From NCBI RefSeq assembly GCF_947172395.1, contig NC_069087.1, positions 2,170,001 through 2,234,000 of the forward strand: a stretch of 64,000 nucleotides of DNA, read 5' to 3'. Both the position numbers and the translations under genes were made by a program. Shown here piece after piece: positions 43,021 through 53,142 of the stretch. The notes below the pieces were generated by a model. The model worked only from the letters and a program-made list of their open reading frames with translations. It had not been told where the DNA came from and made no database searches. How positions within the stretch are numbered: position 1 is the first letter of the stretch; every line of letters begins with the position of its first letter. This stretch comes from Bicyclus anynana (lineage: Eukaryota; Arthropoda; Insecta; Lepidoptera; Nymphalidae).

Positions 43021-43567
43021 ACGCACAAAAAACATAACGCTGTCATTCGTTCATCGAATTTTTCATACATATGTGAAAAATCGATTCTTAAGGAGTAAAC
43101 TCCACAAAGTTTTCTGCGATCATAATTATCTGATTTTAAGCAACTTCGGTTTGAATTTGGACCAAATATATAATAAATCAAAAATAAAGTTATTGATCAT
43201 GATAATTTAAGGTTAGTAATAAAACCATTAATATAACTTGCACCGAAAGTTAAGTGTATACTAAAGTGTGAGGCAAGTACATGAATAGATTAATTATAAA
43301 GAAATTCTAGGGCAATTTATAACCTTAGCAGGCGTACAATAATTCCATTAGCAGTAAATCAATTTGGACTATAAAGGCAATTACTATTATCTAGAGGGCC
43401 CATCTCGCTGAGGTGTCTCTCGGAGTATTTATAGGGAAATCAATCAAAAACTAGAACTCAGGGTTAGTTCACACTAAAAAATTTAGTTTTATGATCTTAT
43501 CTGACAATGGTTATAGTGCAGTCTACGACGTAAGCAAGCTTGGAAGAGGTTCAAGTTTATTCTCATC
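43021..43567. other. Stretch with nothing recognised
   Basis: AT-rich sequence. Confidence 0.5.
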
Positions 43568-43865
43568 CTTAACAACCCATATTCGGCTCACTGCTGAGCA
43601 CGAGTCTCCTCTCAGAAAGTTTAGGCCAACAGTCCACCACGCTGGCCCAAAATGCTGATTGCCAGACTTCACACACGCAGAGAATTAAGAAAATTCTCTG
43701 GTATGCAGGTTTCCTAACGATATTTTTTTTTCACCGTTTGAGACATGTGATATTTAATTCCTTAAAATGCACATAACTGAAAAGTTGGAGGTGCATGCCC
43801 CGGACCGGATTCGAACATGCGCCCTCCGAATCGAAGGTAGACGTCCATATCCACTGGGCTATCAC
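43568..43865 (-). mobile_element. SINE family 2, nearly full-length
   Basis: In reverse: 'ttaacaacccatattcggct', 'gttaggccaa'-type block, 'ggtatgcaggtttcctaacg', 'ccccggaccggattcgaaca' (B box) and 'catatccactgggctatcac' (A box). Small deletions have removed part of the 'ctctcattctgagagg' palindrome. Confidence 0.88.
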
Positions 43866-44334
43866 TTCTCTACCAGTTTATTCAACCCATAAGTATATCT
43901 GAGGGATTACCTATACCTAACATCAGCAAAACTATTAACATGAGTTAGTTTAGAATAAGGTAAATTTAATAAATTGATCATTGTAAAACTTCAATCAAAC
44001 TTCAATTTAACTTTCACCAATATTTGGTTTGGTTATTATACTACCTAATTTTTAACAAAAACAATGTTTTACAATTCACAATTTTCAAGTCAACGCGCTA
44101 AAAAACCAAAATGGTTATGCGACAAGATAAAGTGTACAAAACTTGATTTCGAAAAAAAAAGTAATTACAAGTATGCGTATTTCTAAAAACGGATTGCAAT
44201 TTAAAATTTTCAAGCATAATCACCCGTCAGTGTACACTGCGCCTTGCTGAGTGAGGCGAATCGGTAATTCCTTTCATAATGCCTATATCTAGAGTCTAGG
44301 ATGCCATTTCTTAGGTTTTGTTTTAAATGATATA
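43866..44334. other. Stretch with nothing recognised
   Basis: AT-rich flank. Confidence 0.5.
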
Positions 44335-44342
44335 ACGGCACC

Positions 44343-45265
44343 TAGTGTTGCCAGGTGTCCGGATAAAGCCGGACATAGTCAGGCTTTTTTATTTCGTGTC
44401 CGACCGAAATAAACGGTGTCCGGCTTTTGCCTTTACATTTCGCAAACAAGCGAACGAAGAGTGTGTTTGGGAACAAAATTTAAACAATGACAATGGTTAA
44501 CAAACAATAAATGATTGATTTTACATGAAAAAAAATTGTCTTACCTATTAGTGTATATATGTAATGTAATACTGATGTAGGTAGGTACACAAAATCCTCA
44601 ATAATATAGGATTTCCAATTAACCCCCAACACAAAAAGAAGGGTGTTATAAGTTTGACATGTCTATCTGTCTGTCTGTTAGTCTGTCTGTGGCACCATAA
44701 GTCCCGAACGGATGATGCGATTTCAATTTAGATTTTTTTGTATGAAAGGTGACTTATGGGCGAGTGTTCTTAGACATGTTTGATGAAAATCGGTTGAGCC
44801 GTTTAAAAGTTCTGGGAGTTGAAAGTGGGGAAGAATAACCGAATGTCTGCAAATATACTCGAGTGGGGTCTCAAATGAAAGCGCACTGAAAGATTGATTG
44901 ATGACTTGATCGAGAGTGTAATTAATAATTTTATGACATTCGGGGGTTTTTCAAAATTTACAATTTAGTTTTTTTTTGTATGAAAGGCGACTTATGGGCA
45001 AGTATTCTTAGACATGTTTGATGAAAATCGGTTGAGCCGTTTAAAAGTTCTGGGAGTTGAAAGTGGGGAAGAATAACCGAATGTCTGCAAATATACTCGA
45101 GTGGGGTCTCAAGTGAAAGCGCACTGAAAAATTGATTGATGACTTGATCGAGAGTGTAATTAATAATTTTATGACATTCGAGGTTTTTTTTTAAATTTTC
45201 AATTTTATGTCAGGCCAAACTGACTGGATTGTCCGGATTTTTATTTCGGCGACCTGGCAATCCTA
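44343..45265. mobile_element. hAT-type non-autonomous element with target duplication
   Basis: The ends 'TAGTGTTGCCAGGT' and 'ACCTGGCAATCCTA' are terminal inverted repeats (12 of 14 match). The 8-bp ACGGCACC is present directly on both sides (44335-44342 and 45266-45273). An 8-bp duplication is the hallmark of hAT transposons. The 923-bp body has no transposase frame. It holds 'gtccgg'/'ccggac' sub-terminal motifs and a 238-bp tandem duplication. Confidence 0.88.
44730..45205. repeat. Tandem duplication, two 238-bp units
   Basis: 'tatgaaaggtgacttatggg' (44741) and 'tatgaaaggcgacttatggg' (44979) start units that stay in register for the full 238 bp ('gttgagccgtttaaaagttc', 'agtggggtctcaaatgaaag'). 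Only a few substitutions separate the units, so the duplication is recent relative to most repeats here. Confidence 0.96.
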
Positions 45266-45456
45266 ACGGCACCCATAATGGAAAACTTGATGCGGTAAAG
45301 TTGGAAGTACTATAATATACACGCAGTATATTATGGTAATTTTCTATGACATGTTTGATATATCGTCGCATGGCGTATTTTTTTATCATTGTAGGGTACG
45401 CACTTTATTGCGATCTCTTGTAGAACAAGAGAATGTTCAGCCAGACAATCTTCATT

Positions 45457-45777
45457 GACGGCCTCCGTGGTGCAGTGGTATGCGCGGTGGATTTACAAAA
45501 CGGAGGTCCTGGGTTCGATCCCCGGCTGGGCAGATTGAGATTTTCTTAATTTGTCCAGGTCTGGCTGGTGGGAGGCTTCGGCCGTGGCTAGTTACCACCC
45601 TACCGGCAAAGACGTACCGCCAAGCGATTTAGCGTTCCGGTACGATGCCGTGTAGAAACCGAAAGGGGTGTGGATTTTCATCCTCCTCCTAACAAGTTAG
45701 CCCGCTTCCATCATAGACTGCATCATCACTTAGCATCAGGTGAGATTGTAGTCAAGGGCTAACTTAAAGAAAAAAAG
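45457..45777 (+). mobile_element. SINE family 1, full-length copy
   Basis: 'gacggcctccgtggtgcagt' head, perfect B box 'gggttcgatccccggctggg', body near consensus, 'gatactaagt'-free 3' block 'tagcatcaggtgagattgta', and a short A-rich tail. Confidence 0.93.
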
Positions 45778-45809
45778 ACGTACAGAATAAAATAAAAAAG
45801 TGTATAACA

Positions 45810-46028
45810 CTAGTGGACGCCCGTAACTTCGTTCGCGTGAAATTGTATTTTTTACAAATCCCGCAGGAACCTTGAACTTTTCCGGCATAAAAAGTATTCT
45901 ATCTTCTACTCTAAAGTCCGATTTATCCAAATTTTACCACATTTCATCCAAATCGGTTCAACGGTATGGCCGTGAAAAGGTAACATACAGACAGACAGTC
46001 TTACTTTTGCATTTATTATTAGTATAGA
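45810..46028 (-). mobile_element. Non-autonomous Helitron
   Basis: CTAG at 45810, 'ggacgcccgtaacttcgttc', 'aaatcccgcaggaaccttga', 'ggccgtgaaaaggtaacata' and minus-strand start 'TCTATACTAATAATAAATGC' at 46028. It is the uninterrupted relative of the element at 7194-7876. Confidence 0.83.
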
Positions 46029-46419
46029 TGAAGCTTCGTGACAACATTTCGAAAAAGTCTAAAAGATCAATCTATAGTTTCTTGTAGGATTGCCATGAAG
46101 TTTATTACTATGATAACTCCTTAGTCGCCTACCGTATTTGCCTATGGTTTTGACTTTTCAGTTTTTATGGAAAGAGGATGGTGTGACTATAGCATTCTCT
46201 TAGTTATTAATGGTTAGCGCATACGATAACAGTGTTCCATGATTATTGAACGCTCGATAAGTCAACTTTATCATCATCATCATCAACTTCTTTTAACGGC
46301 TCACTATAGAGCATATTATGATTCTGCTATATAGCATATTATGACTCTCCTATGAAAAAATATATTGGATAGTCCATTCACTGAGGAAGGCTATATGCCA
46401 AAAGTAATAACATTGAGAG
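46029..46419. other. Stretch with short repeats
   Basis: A CATCAT run at about 46271 and two copies of 'agcatattatga' near 46311 and 46334. Nothing else. Confidence 0.5.
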
Positions 46420-46698
46420 CCGTGATAGCCCAGTGGATATGACCTCTGCCTCCGTTTCCGGAAGATGTGGGTTCGAATATGGTCCGGGGCATGCACCTCC
46501 AACTTTTCACGTGTCTCAAACGGTGAAGGAAAACATCGTGAGGAAACCTGCATACCAAAAAATTTTCTTAATTCTCTGAGTGTGCGAAGTTTGGCAATCC
46601 GCATTGGGCCAGCGTGGTGGACTATTGGCCTAACCCCTCTCATTCTGAGAGGAGGCTCGTGCTCACCGGTGAGCCGAATATGAGTTGATAACGACGAA
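46420..46698 (+). mobile_element. SINE family 2, full-length with one gap
   Basis: 'cgtgatagcccagtggatat' (A box), 'gggttcgaatatggtccggg' (B box), then 'cacgtgtctcaaacggtgaa' directly after 'ccaacttttc' (the usual 'aagaaattaaatat' segment is deleted), and 'ccgaatatgagttgataacg'. Confidence 0.9.
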
Positions 46699-46875
46699 TA
46701 TTACGCTGTGATCTATAGTAAAGAAACAGAACATCAGTGAAAAATGTAGCGAAAACGGGTTGAAATATTTGTGAGCTTCCGTTGCATGCATTGCGTTGCA
46801 TGAACGGTTAAATTATCATTTAATACGGAATTGTCTTCCTTTAGCTGTTGTAAAAAATGTCTACAATAGCATAAT

Positions 46876-47377
46876 GGGGATGATGACTAGGTTTGAATAT
46901 ATTGATTTTTATGATACATTCGGGTAAATAGGGTCAATGTTAACTAATTTATGCATAAAAAGCAAAGATCGTCTGGATATTTGCAAAATAAATGAGATTA
47001 TAAAATTTCAAAAACTATTAAAAATATTTTATCGTAATTAGATGAAAATTTATACAGTTTTAGCTTCCTTACATTAAATGTGACATTTTTTAATATTTGA
47101 ATTATGAGCATAAACGCACAAATAACAAAGATATTAGTAATTTGGTTTGAACGCGCATACAAATCTAACGATCATTACATTGCCTATGACGTCATTATTT
47201 CGAGCCATTTTGTATGGGGCGTTTTTCAGGGATCCGCGGCAGCGCCGCAAATCTGACTCTTTAAATCCCTGTAGCTCCGAAAGGAATGATCGCAGATACC
47301 CTGTTCCTTTTACAAAATTGATTTGCTATTCGTATACTCTTAATTTATATACAATTTAAAAAACTGTCATCATCCCT
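46876..47377 (-). mobile_element. Inverted-repeat DNA element, copy 2 (502 bp)
   Basis: 'ggggatgatgactaggtttg' at the left and 'aaaactgtcatcatcccta' at the right are the ends of copy 1 reversed. The internal blocks 'ttttatcgtaattagatgaa', 'gtatggggcgtttttcaggg' and 'atccgcggcagcgccgcaaa' correspond throughout. No transposase is encoded. Confidence 0.83.
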
Positions 47378-48050
47378 ATTATATTATCTTCTAAGGTTGA
47401 CTTTTGTCAAAGGTCCCCGCGAATAAATAAACGATAGTAGCTACCTTCGCCCGCTAATTAACTGAGATTTCTTAGAAGACATAGTTAGAGATCAATTATC
47501 TACTTTCTAGCAAACTTTAGGCATGTAACACTAGTCGGATAAGTTCTCCATTCGTCCACCGTGTAAGCAAATACTTGGAACCAGGAAACCAGTGTTGTGG
47601 CTGAAACACAACACGCACCGTTAGAACGTTACGCGCAAGTGATTTACAACTGTATTAACATGCCGCGAATGTCGCCGCGTCTGTGTAGCTTTCCGTTATG
47701 TTGGAGTGTGGATGCGTGGGGTAATTGGAAAGAAAGAAAGAAGGAAAGAAAAAAAAAAAATTTATTCCAAAAATTGTGCCAAACTTTAAAACCATCATAT
47801 TTACTTGACAACTTAATTTTATATTTGGCACAAACTTGAAAAAGGATTCAGCTCAGCATTGTGCTGCATGTACCTAGCAAATGTATGGGGACACACTTAG
47901 ACAACTTAAATAACAGGACCTGCCTCGCTAACGGTTACCCCTCTGGCAAAGACCAAAAATCTATGATCTAACGCGTTTATAAAAACTGTTGCTATAGAAT
48001 CGATGTTTCATTATTGTAATTGTTTTCGTCGTGTAAAGAGCTCCCTTAAA
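47378..48050. other. Stretch with a GAAA microsatellite
   Basis: 47728-47760 is (GAAA)n merging into an A-run. The rest shows nothing. Confidence 0.5.
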
Positions 48051-48141
48051 ATGCCGGTTTGTGTAGTTAAATGGCATAAAAATGGCCAAAAACCTGTAGT
48101 TTAGTAAAAGATGGAGTAACGTTTCATTTGAATGTATTTAA
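48051..48141 (+). pseudogene. THAP-like N-terminus, broken
   Basis: After ATG at 48051 the frame reads 'MPVCVVKWHKNGQKPVV', then a stop, and after a frame change 'GVTFHLNVF'. THAP domains, DNA-binding domains of P-element transposases and host THAP proteins, typically begin MPxCxVxxCxN and continue GVxFHxFP. Here the second zinc ligand is His in place of Cys. Only about 30 codons are recognisable, so the match is suggestive. Confidence 0.35.
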
Positions 48142-49074
48142 ACCTTAATTTTATCAAATTTGTAATAAAAACAATTTATAAAAAGAATCGATTCTTTTGA
48201 CGAAACAGCCAAACATCCATCAGTAATCGAATATTCTATGTATTTAATCTGTGGATAGTCTAAGCAATGTGTTTGTTAGTTTGTGTTTGTAAAAATTACG
48301 CGTGTGTGTGTATTGTGCGTCAAATTTATAGTTGTGTGTAGTGTTTGGACATAGAATATTTTTAATGGTGTTAAATATTTTCGATGTGTGAGTTTACCTC
48401 GTCCCCCTCAAAAAACGACAGACAATTTTGTTCATAAATTTGAGTGCGATGCATCTCCATTTTCTAATTCCTCTATGGGCATCAGCTGCAGACCTTGATC
48501 TAGGTGACACCACGGAAATGCGTAGTCACATAGCAACATAACTAAACCAAAAGCAAAACCAAATTAAATGTAAATGTTACATGATAAGAGTAAACTAAAA
48601 ACTAATTGTTAATACAAAATTGAGCGACATAATAAAAATATAATGTAATTGCAACCATGCAAGGCAAATTAAATTAAATAGGCCAATTTGATGTCAAATT
48701 TCAGCTTCCTAGATTTGGCTTGCAAGTCTAGAAAGCTGAAATTTGGAAAAGCCCTGGCATGCAGTGCGGTAACAGCTCCCACGTGTTGGGCACCTTGCCA
48801 TGTAGGTGAACAACTGAACAACTAGAGAGTACAATTTAAATATTTCTTATAATTTTAAGATTAAGAGGTTAAATAAGAGAAGATACTATGTTAAGAAAAT
48901 ATTTGAAAGATTACAACTCTATAATATGATTTGTATTCTATGGATTGATAGGCGAATGTTTGTGCAATCTTTTGCGTAGCTGGCCATAATGAATAATGTT
49001 AACTATTTTTAAATGTTAGCTTTCTGTATTCTCCGTTGAAAACAACATAGCCGACGACCGAACATTATTTTCCG
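48142..49074. other. Stretch with a small hairpin
   Basis: 'caaatttcagctt' (about 48692) pairs with 'aagctgaaatttg' (about 48731). A TG run is at 48301. No gene. Confidence 0.45.
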
Positions 49075-49190
49075 TTTTGGCCACATTTTTGATCGGTGCT
49101 TTGCTCCTATTGGTTGTAGCTGGATGTTTTGTAGCTTATAGCCTTCCTCGATAAATCGGCTTATCAACACAAAAAAAATTCAATTATAAC
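49075..49190 (-). mobile_element. Helitron fragment, longer sub-type
   Basis: 'tgatcggtgctttgctccta', 'ttggttgtagctggatg' and 'atagccttcctcgataaatc' match the sub-type of 32470-32751 in reverse. Confidence 0.5.
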
Positions 49191-49898
49191 CATAAGTTCG
49201 TCAGGTAAGTCAGAAATGTTGTGTTATGACGTCACGTACAATATCGCGACCGTTAGCGGGAGTCGCTATTTATGCGAACTTTGAATGCATGTAAAATTAT
49301 AATTATTTGGTATTTTTAAATAAAACAAAAACTAGTGTATCTGTATAAAAGCTCTAATGTAACGAAGTTTTTAATGATTTTGAGTACCTAGTAACATTAT
49401 CTATTAGAGTCGCCCCGAGTTTGATTCACGTGTTATCAACAACGACTTCAATACGCACATATAGCTTGATAGCTCTAAACGTTCAAAGGACGATCTTTAA
49501 GACTCGATAAAAGATTTATTGCTGACTGCTATAAAATGTATAAAAGATGTCCGCCTCCACTCAAGGGGTGCTTTATTTCGGACATACATGCGCTTCAATA
49601 GCCCGTAAATACTTGACGTGTAAACTGAGGAGATAGAAGCGATCGTTAAAGTGTTACAAACATACATACTTATGATATAGAGTAGGTATTGGTAGATAAA
49701 GCGACCTATGATTATATCTATGTTAATACTCATCATAATTATCACAGATATAAGAGGTAACTAGATTTATAAAGTGCCAATTCTTTGTATTGAACCCAGC
49801 GTACCCAGGGGCGTGGCCTTAATGGCTGTTTAATATTTAGTGAAAAATTAAATATGTCACCCTTACTTGAGAGTTGAATATTATTTATTCCTTTTGTC
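49191..49898. other. Stretch with nothing recognised
   Basis: AT-rich, no repeat ends. Confidence 0.5.
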
Positions 49899-50038
49899 AC
49901 AGAACAAAACAAGACTGCTAATACATGCACGGACAAGCTTGCGTTGTTCCGCACACCCGGGTGTACGCGGGCCACGCCCCCTTGCTACTTCTATTGCTAA
50001 AAGCGTTAGCTTTTAGCGTTGTCTGTTCTGTGATAATT
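49899..50038. mobile_element. Possible MITE with 'tcacagaaca' ends
   Basis: 'tcacagaaca' and 'tgttctgtga' bracket a GC-rich centre with an internal hairpin 'gctaaaagc' / 'gcttttagc'. The short ends make this tentative. Confidence 0.38.
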
Positions 50039-50121
50039 ATCATTTTCATTTATTCAGATAGCCGCGGTGAAAAGATTCACCGCAGAGTTGCCTCGACTGA
50101 TGACAAAAGAGCTGGCTCATT

Positions 50122-50180
50122 TTTTAACCGACTTCCAAAAAGGAGGAGGTTCTACGTTCGGCTGTATGTATGTTTTTTTT
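50122..50180 (+). repeat. Recurrent 'aaccgactt' repeat piece
   Basis: 'tttaaccgacttccaaaaag' and 'gaggaggttctacgttcggc' then a T-run, as at 3514 and 55488. Confidence 0.47.
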
Positions 50181-50186
50181 TTTGCG

Positions 50187-50326
50187 CAAAGGATCAGCCT
50201 GGCTGTCCAGCGCGGAAATGCAGCCAGTATTCTTGCCACCATTCCACGTGGGCATGATTTGTATAGTTATTAGTATAAGTTAGCTTAAGTTCCTTATCGT
50301 ATTCTTTCTTAATAAAATAAAAATAT
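50187..50326 (+). pseudogene. LINE 3' end
   Basis: The frame reads 'RISLAVQRGNAASILATIPR' and stops a few codons later, followed by a short 3' UTR and an A-rich end. The AVQRGNAASILGT-type ending is familiar from insect LINE reverse transcriptases. Only the last ~30 codons are left. Confidence 0.52.
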
Positions 50327-50330
50327 CAAG

Positions 50331-50510
50331 TATCAACCCATATTCTGCTCACTGCTGAGCTCGAGTCGCCTCTCAGAATGAGAGGGGTTAGGCCAATAGT
50401 CCACCACAATGGCCCAATGCCAATTGACTTCACACACGTACAGGATTGAGAAAATTCTCAGGTATACAGGTTTCCTCACGATGTTTTTCCTTCACCGTTT
50501 GAGACACGTG
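50331..50510 (-). mobile_element. SINE family 2, 3' half of an inverted copy
   Basis: In reverse it runs from 'tatcaacccatattctgctc' (3' end) to 'cgtttgagacacgtg' (middle). At 50511 the sequence switches strand into the SINE head. Confidence 0.88.
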
Positions 50511-50587
50511 GATATGACCTCTCTCTTCAATTCTGAATGGTGTAGGATCGAATCCGGTCCGGGGCATGCACCTTCAACTTTTCAGTT
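50511..50587 (+). mobile_element. SINE family 2, inverted 5' half
   Basis: 'gatatgacctctctcttcaa', 'aggatcgaatccggtccggg' and 'ccttcaacttttcagtt' are the SINE head on the plus strand, joined tail-first to the minus-strand 3' half. About 25 bp of the middle are missing. The order equals that produced by twin priming during LINE-driven insertion. Confidence 0.88.
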
Positions 50588-50589
50588 AG

Positions 50590-50757
50590 GTATACTAATA
50601 TTACAAAGAGGTAAAGTTTCTGGTATTGTAGGGGTAATCTCTCCTAAACCGATTTTGGAAATTCTTATACCAATAAATAGCCACGTTATTTGCGAGTGTC
50701 ATAGGCTATTCTTTATCTCAGTATTCTCACGGGAACAGGAACTACGCGAGTGAAACC
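50590..50757 (+). mobile_element. Non-autonomous Helitron, 3' end altered
   Basis: 'tatactaatattacaaagag', 'ttgtaggggtaatctctcct', 'tagccacgttatttgcgagt' and 'actacgcgagtgaaaccggg'. CTAG is replaced by other sequence. Confidence 0.67.
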
Positions 50758-50894
50758 GGGAGGAACGGGAACACTTAATAATAATAATAATAATTTATTT
50801 ATTCATTAAAAAGCAGGTTTACAAAGTTAGCTTATGAATAATTAAGACCCAATAATGATTTGGTGTATGAAAATTTAAATAGACTATGTACCTA

Positions 50895-50951
50895 ATGTGT
50901 TCTCTGATGCACAGGGGTGTAATACGAGTAACACCAATTTCCTAACAGTGA
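50895..50951 (-). mobile_element. SINE family 3 fragment
   Basis: 'tgcacaggggtgtaatacga' and 'gtaacaccaatttcctaaca' match, weakly, the block 'cacggggatgtaataccagc' of the copy at 61485. An (AAT)n run lies at 50776-50796. Confidence 0.4.
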
Positions 50952-51287
50952 AGTTAAGTGAGAATTGCCTAAAAGGACATGAATCTAAGACGTCATAATC
51001 CGAAACCGTATAGGCTAACCGATGTACCAACGGTGACTTTTGTAGTTACTTATGAGTAGTCCAAGTTAACCTATGGTATAATCCACCCTGCGGTCAAGTG
51101 ACGAAAGTTGAAACCCTTTGTAAAGTAGGGGACTTTTTACCCTTCCCACGTAATACGTTGGAATGGCTTCCCCTACCAAAGTGGTAAGAAATTTTCACAG
51201 ATTACTTTTCGACTAGATTTACTTACTATTCTGAAGTTTAAATTACTGTGGTGGAATCTTGAATATTTTTTGTGTTATATAATACAA
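50952..51287. other. Stretch with nothing recognised
   Basis: Possibly more decayed SINE 3 sequence; not readable. Confidence 0.4.
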
Positions 51288-51420
51288 GCAGAACTTGCGG
51301 TTTAACCTGCGTAGTTCTCAATCCTAATGGGCATACGAGGGTAAAGTATAGCCCATGTTACTCTCCGATAATGTAGCTTTCTATTGGTGAAATATTTTTG
51401 AAATCGTTGCAGTAGTTTTT
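51288..51420 (-). mobile_element. Degenerate Helitron
   Basis: 'gcggtttaacctgcgtagtt', 'gggtaaagtatagcccatgt' and 'atgtagctttctattggtga' in reverse order of the plus-strand copies. Confidence 0.52.
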
Positions 51421-51523
51421 GTGTACCTTAGTAGACAGGCAACGTAGCTCGGCAGGACAAAAATGAAGGCGATACTCCTCTCGGATATAGCTAAAGCGTT
51501 GGCATTAGGATTTTTATGTTCTG

Positions 51524-51845
51524 TGACTGCCTCGTCCAGTGGATAACCTATATGTGGTTTCGAATCACGAGATCCCGGATTTAAATCCTAGGTTCTATAA
51601 TCCTATATTAGATAATGAGTTTTTCTTTCTTTAAAGATATTTTTAGTTAAAATTCTTAGCTCGGAGTGCCTCGGGGAGCACCTCACAGTAGCGGTTCCAG
51701 TCACTATCATTAACATGGTTAATGAATTTAGTATTATCACCCTAAGCCTAACACGCATTGGAGCAGTGTGGTGGGTTTAAACTCCATATGCCCTATCAAT
51801 AAAGAGGGATGTAAAGGGTTATTGAAAATAAGCTGATAATGATGT
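51524..51845 (+). mobile_element. SINE family 3, nearly full-length
   Basis: tRNA-like head 'gactgcctcgtccagtggat' with 'atcacgagatcccggattta' (B-box region), then 'aattcttagctcggagtgcc', 'taacacgcattggagcagtg', 'tggtgggtttaaactccata' and the 3' end 'ataagctgataatgatg'. This copy shows the whole unit of family 3. Confidence 0.63.
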
Positions 51846-52875
51846 TCTGTGATGCTCCTATTATAAACAAAGTCCTCCACTGCGTTTGTCCGTCATTCTA
51901 CTTATTGACGTTTCTGTTAATAGTGTTTATTGTTACAAATATCGTTGAAACGGTAACAATCGAGCGTTTCACATCTCGGCGAAAGAAATTGCTTATGTTA
52001 GATACGTGATGTTTTATGAGAAAGTCTGGTTTAGCTGCGGGTTAATCTATAAGCGTCTGCGTTAAAATATATTTGTTATATACCAGTCACTTATATATTA
52101 AAGAACCACAGACAATTCTTTGACACGATAGGATTAACTATCCCCTTCATAAAATCCAATGGATTCTGTCTTTATGTCTGTGCTAAATTGACACAGACAT
52201 GAAGATATCAACAGTTCTATGACGACAAAGTGGCAAAGACCACCAACGCCAAATTGTGATAGAATCAAAAACTTTAACCATTTCGCGATCTTGCGCTATG
52301 AAGTAAAAAAATGCAAATCAATCCAGTGATCTCGGATTAATGATCGTCATCATCCACACCAAGATGATTATCACAGATGTAGTTCCACTCTTTAGGTCAT
52401 CTGTAGGGATGTTCAAACTTCATTTAAGCTAAATCATTATGTTATACAGCATTGCATTATAGCTTACTCATAAATTATAGCTTACAATATGACTTTGATT
52501 CTGGCTTCCTTATTTTCAAATATCACTACCAAAAAATCGCTTCTGCTTATGGTTTAAAAGTTTTATATGTACTGTATGACAGTAAAGTGATGCGTGAGAT
52601 AATGCAAGGTACATACTTGATGCGTTGTGAGCGGTAACTTTTGTGTAGCCTCATATACCTCACTCGTGGGGGACGTGACCAAGAACAATGCACTTTTGGA
52701 CCTCACTTGCATAGCGATTAAGTCATATTATCAGAAGATAATACACAAGTTGATGAGAAAAAATTGTATTAATAAGTTTTGTGAGTTTGACTGTAAAAGT
52801 CAAATAAGTTTTCATTTTGTATGTCTGAATCGCATCGTACGGATTTTATTATTCTTTATAAAGACAGTTTGATTG
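51846..52875. other. Long stretch with nothing firm
   Basis: A small hairpin 'atgtctgtg' / 'cacagacat' is near 52177. Open frames at 52452-52872 lack motifs. Confidence 0.45.
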
Positions 52876-53000
52876 AGCCTCATTGGATCAACGGTTAGAG
52901 CGGTCGGACTCATCACCGAGGGGTGTTGGTTCGATCCCCGTTGGTCTATTGTCGTACACACTCCTAATACAGTCTTTGCCTACTAGTTAAAGGGGATTGG
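52876..53000 (+). mobile_element. SINE family 4 (tRNA-derived) copy
   Basis: 'gcctcattggatcaacggtt' and 'gagcggtcggactcatcacc' (A-box region), 'gttggttcgatccccgttgg' (B box), 'acacactcctaatacagtct'. The same order is seen in reverse at 6886-7024. It is not called a tRNA because the acceptor and anticodon stems do not close and a SINE-type 3' part follows. Confidence 0.67.
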
Positions 53001-53066
53001 GACTATTGGTCATATTAAAAAAAAAAGATATGGCAAACATTCTTTAAAAAAAAAAGTTATAGAAGT

Positions 53067-53142
53067 GCGTCCACTCATCCGCAGCAATCATCAGAATTTG
53101 TTTGATGCGATGCGTCCGATACGGATGTGGATCTGTGGACGC
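53067..53142. mobile_element. Short foldback related to 2731-2997
   Basis: 'gcgtccactcatccg' and 'cggatgtggatctgtggacg' form imperfect arms of the same motif set ('gcgtccac', 'gatctg'). Confidence 0.52.

Noticed and set aside
42855..43210. Opposed 94- and 108-residue frames over the CpG patch
   Set aside because: Neither has a motif, splice context or protein-like composition.
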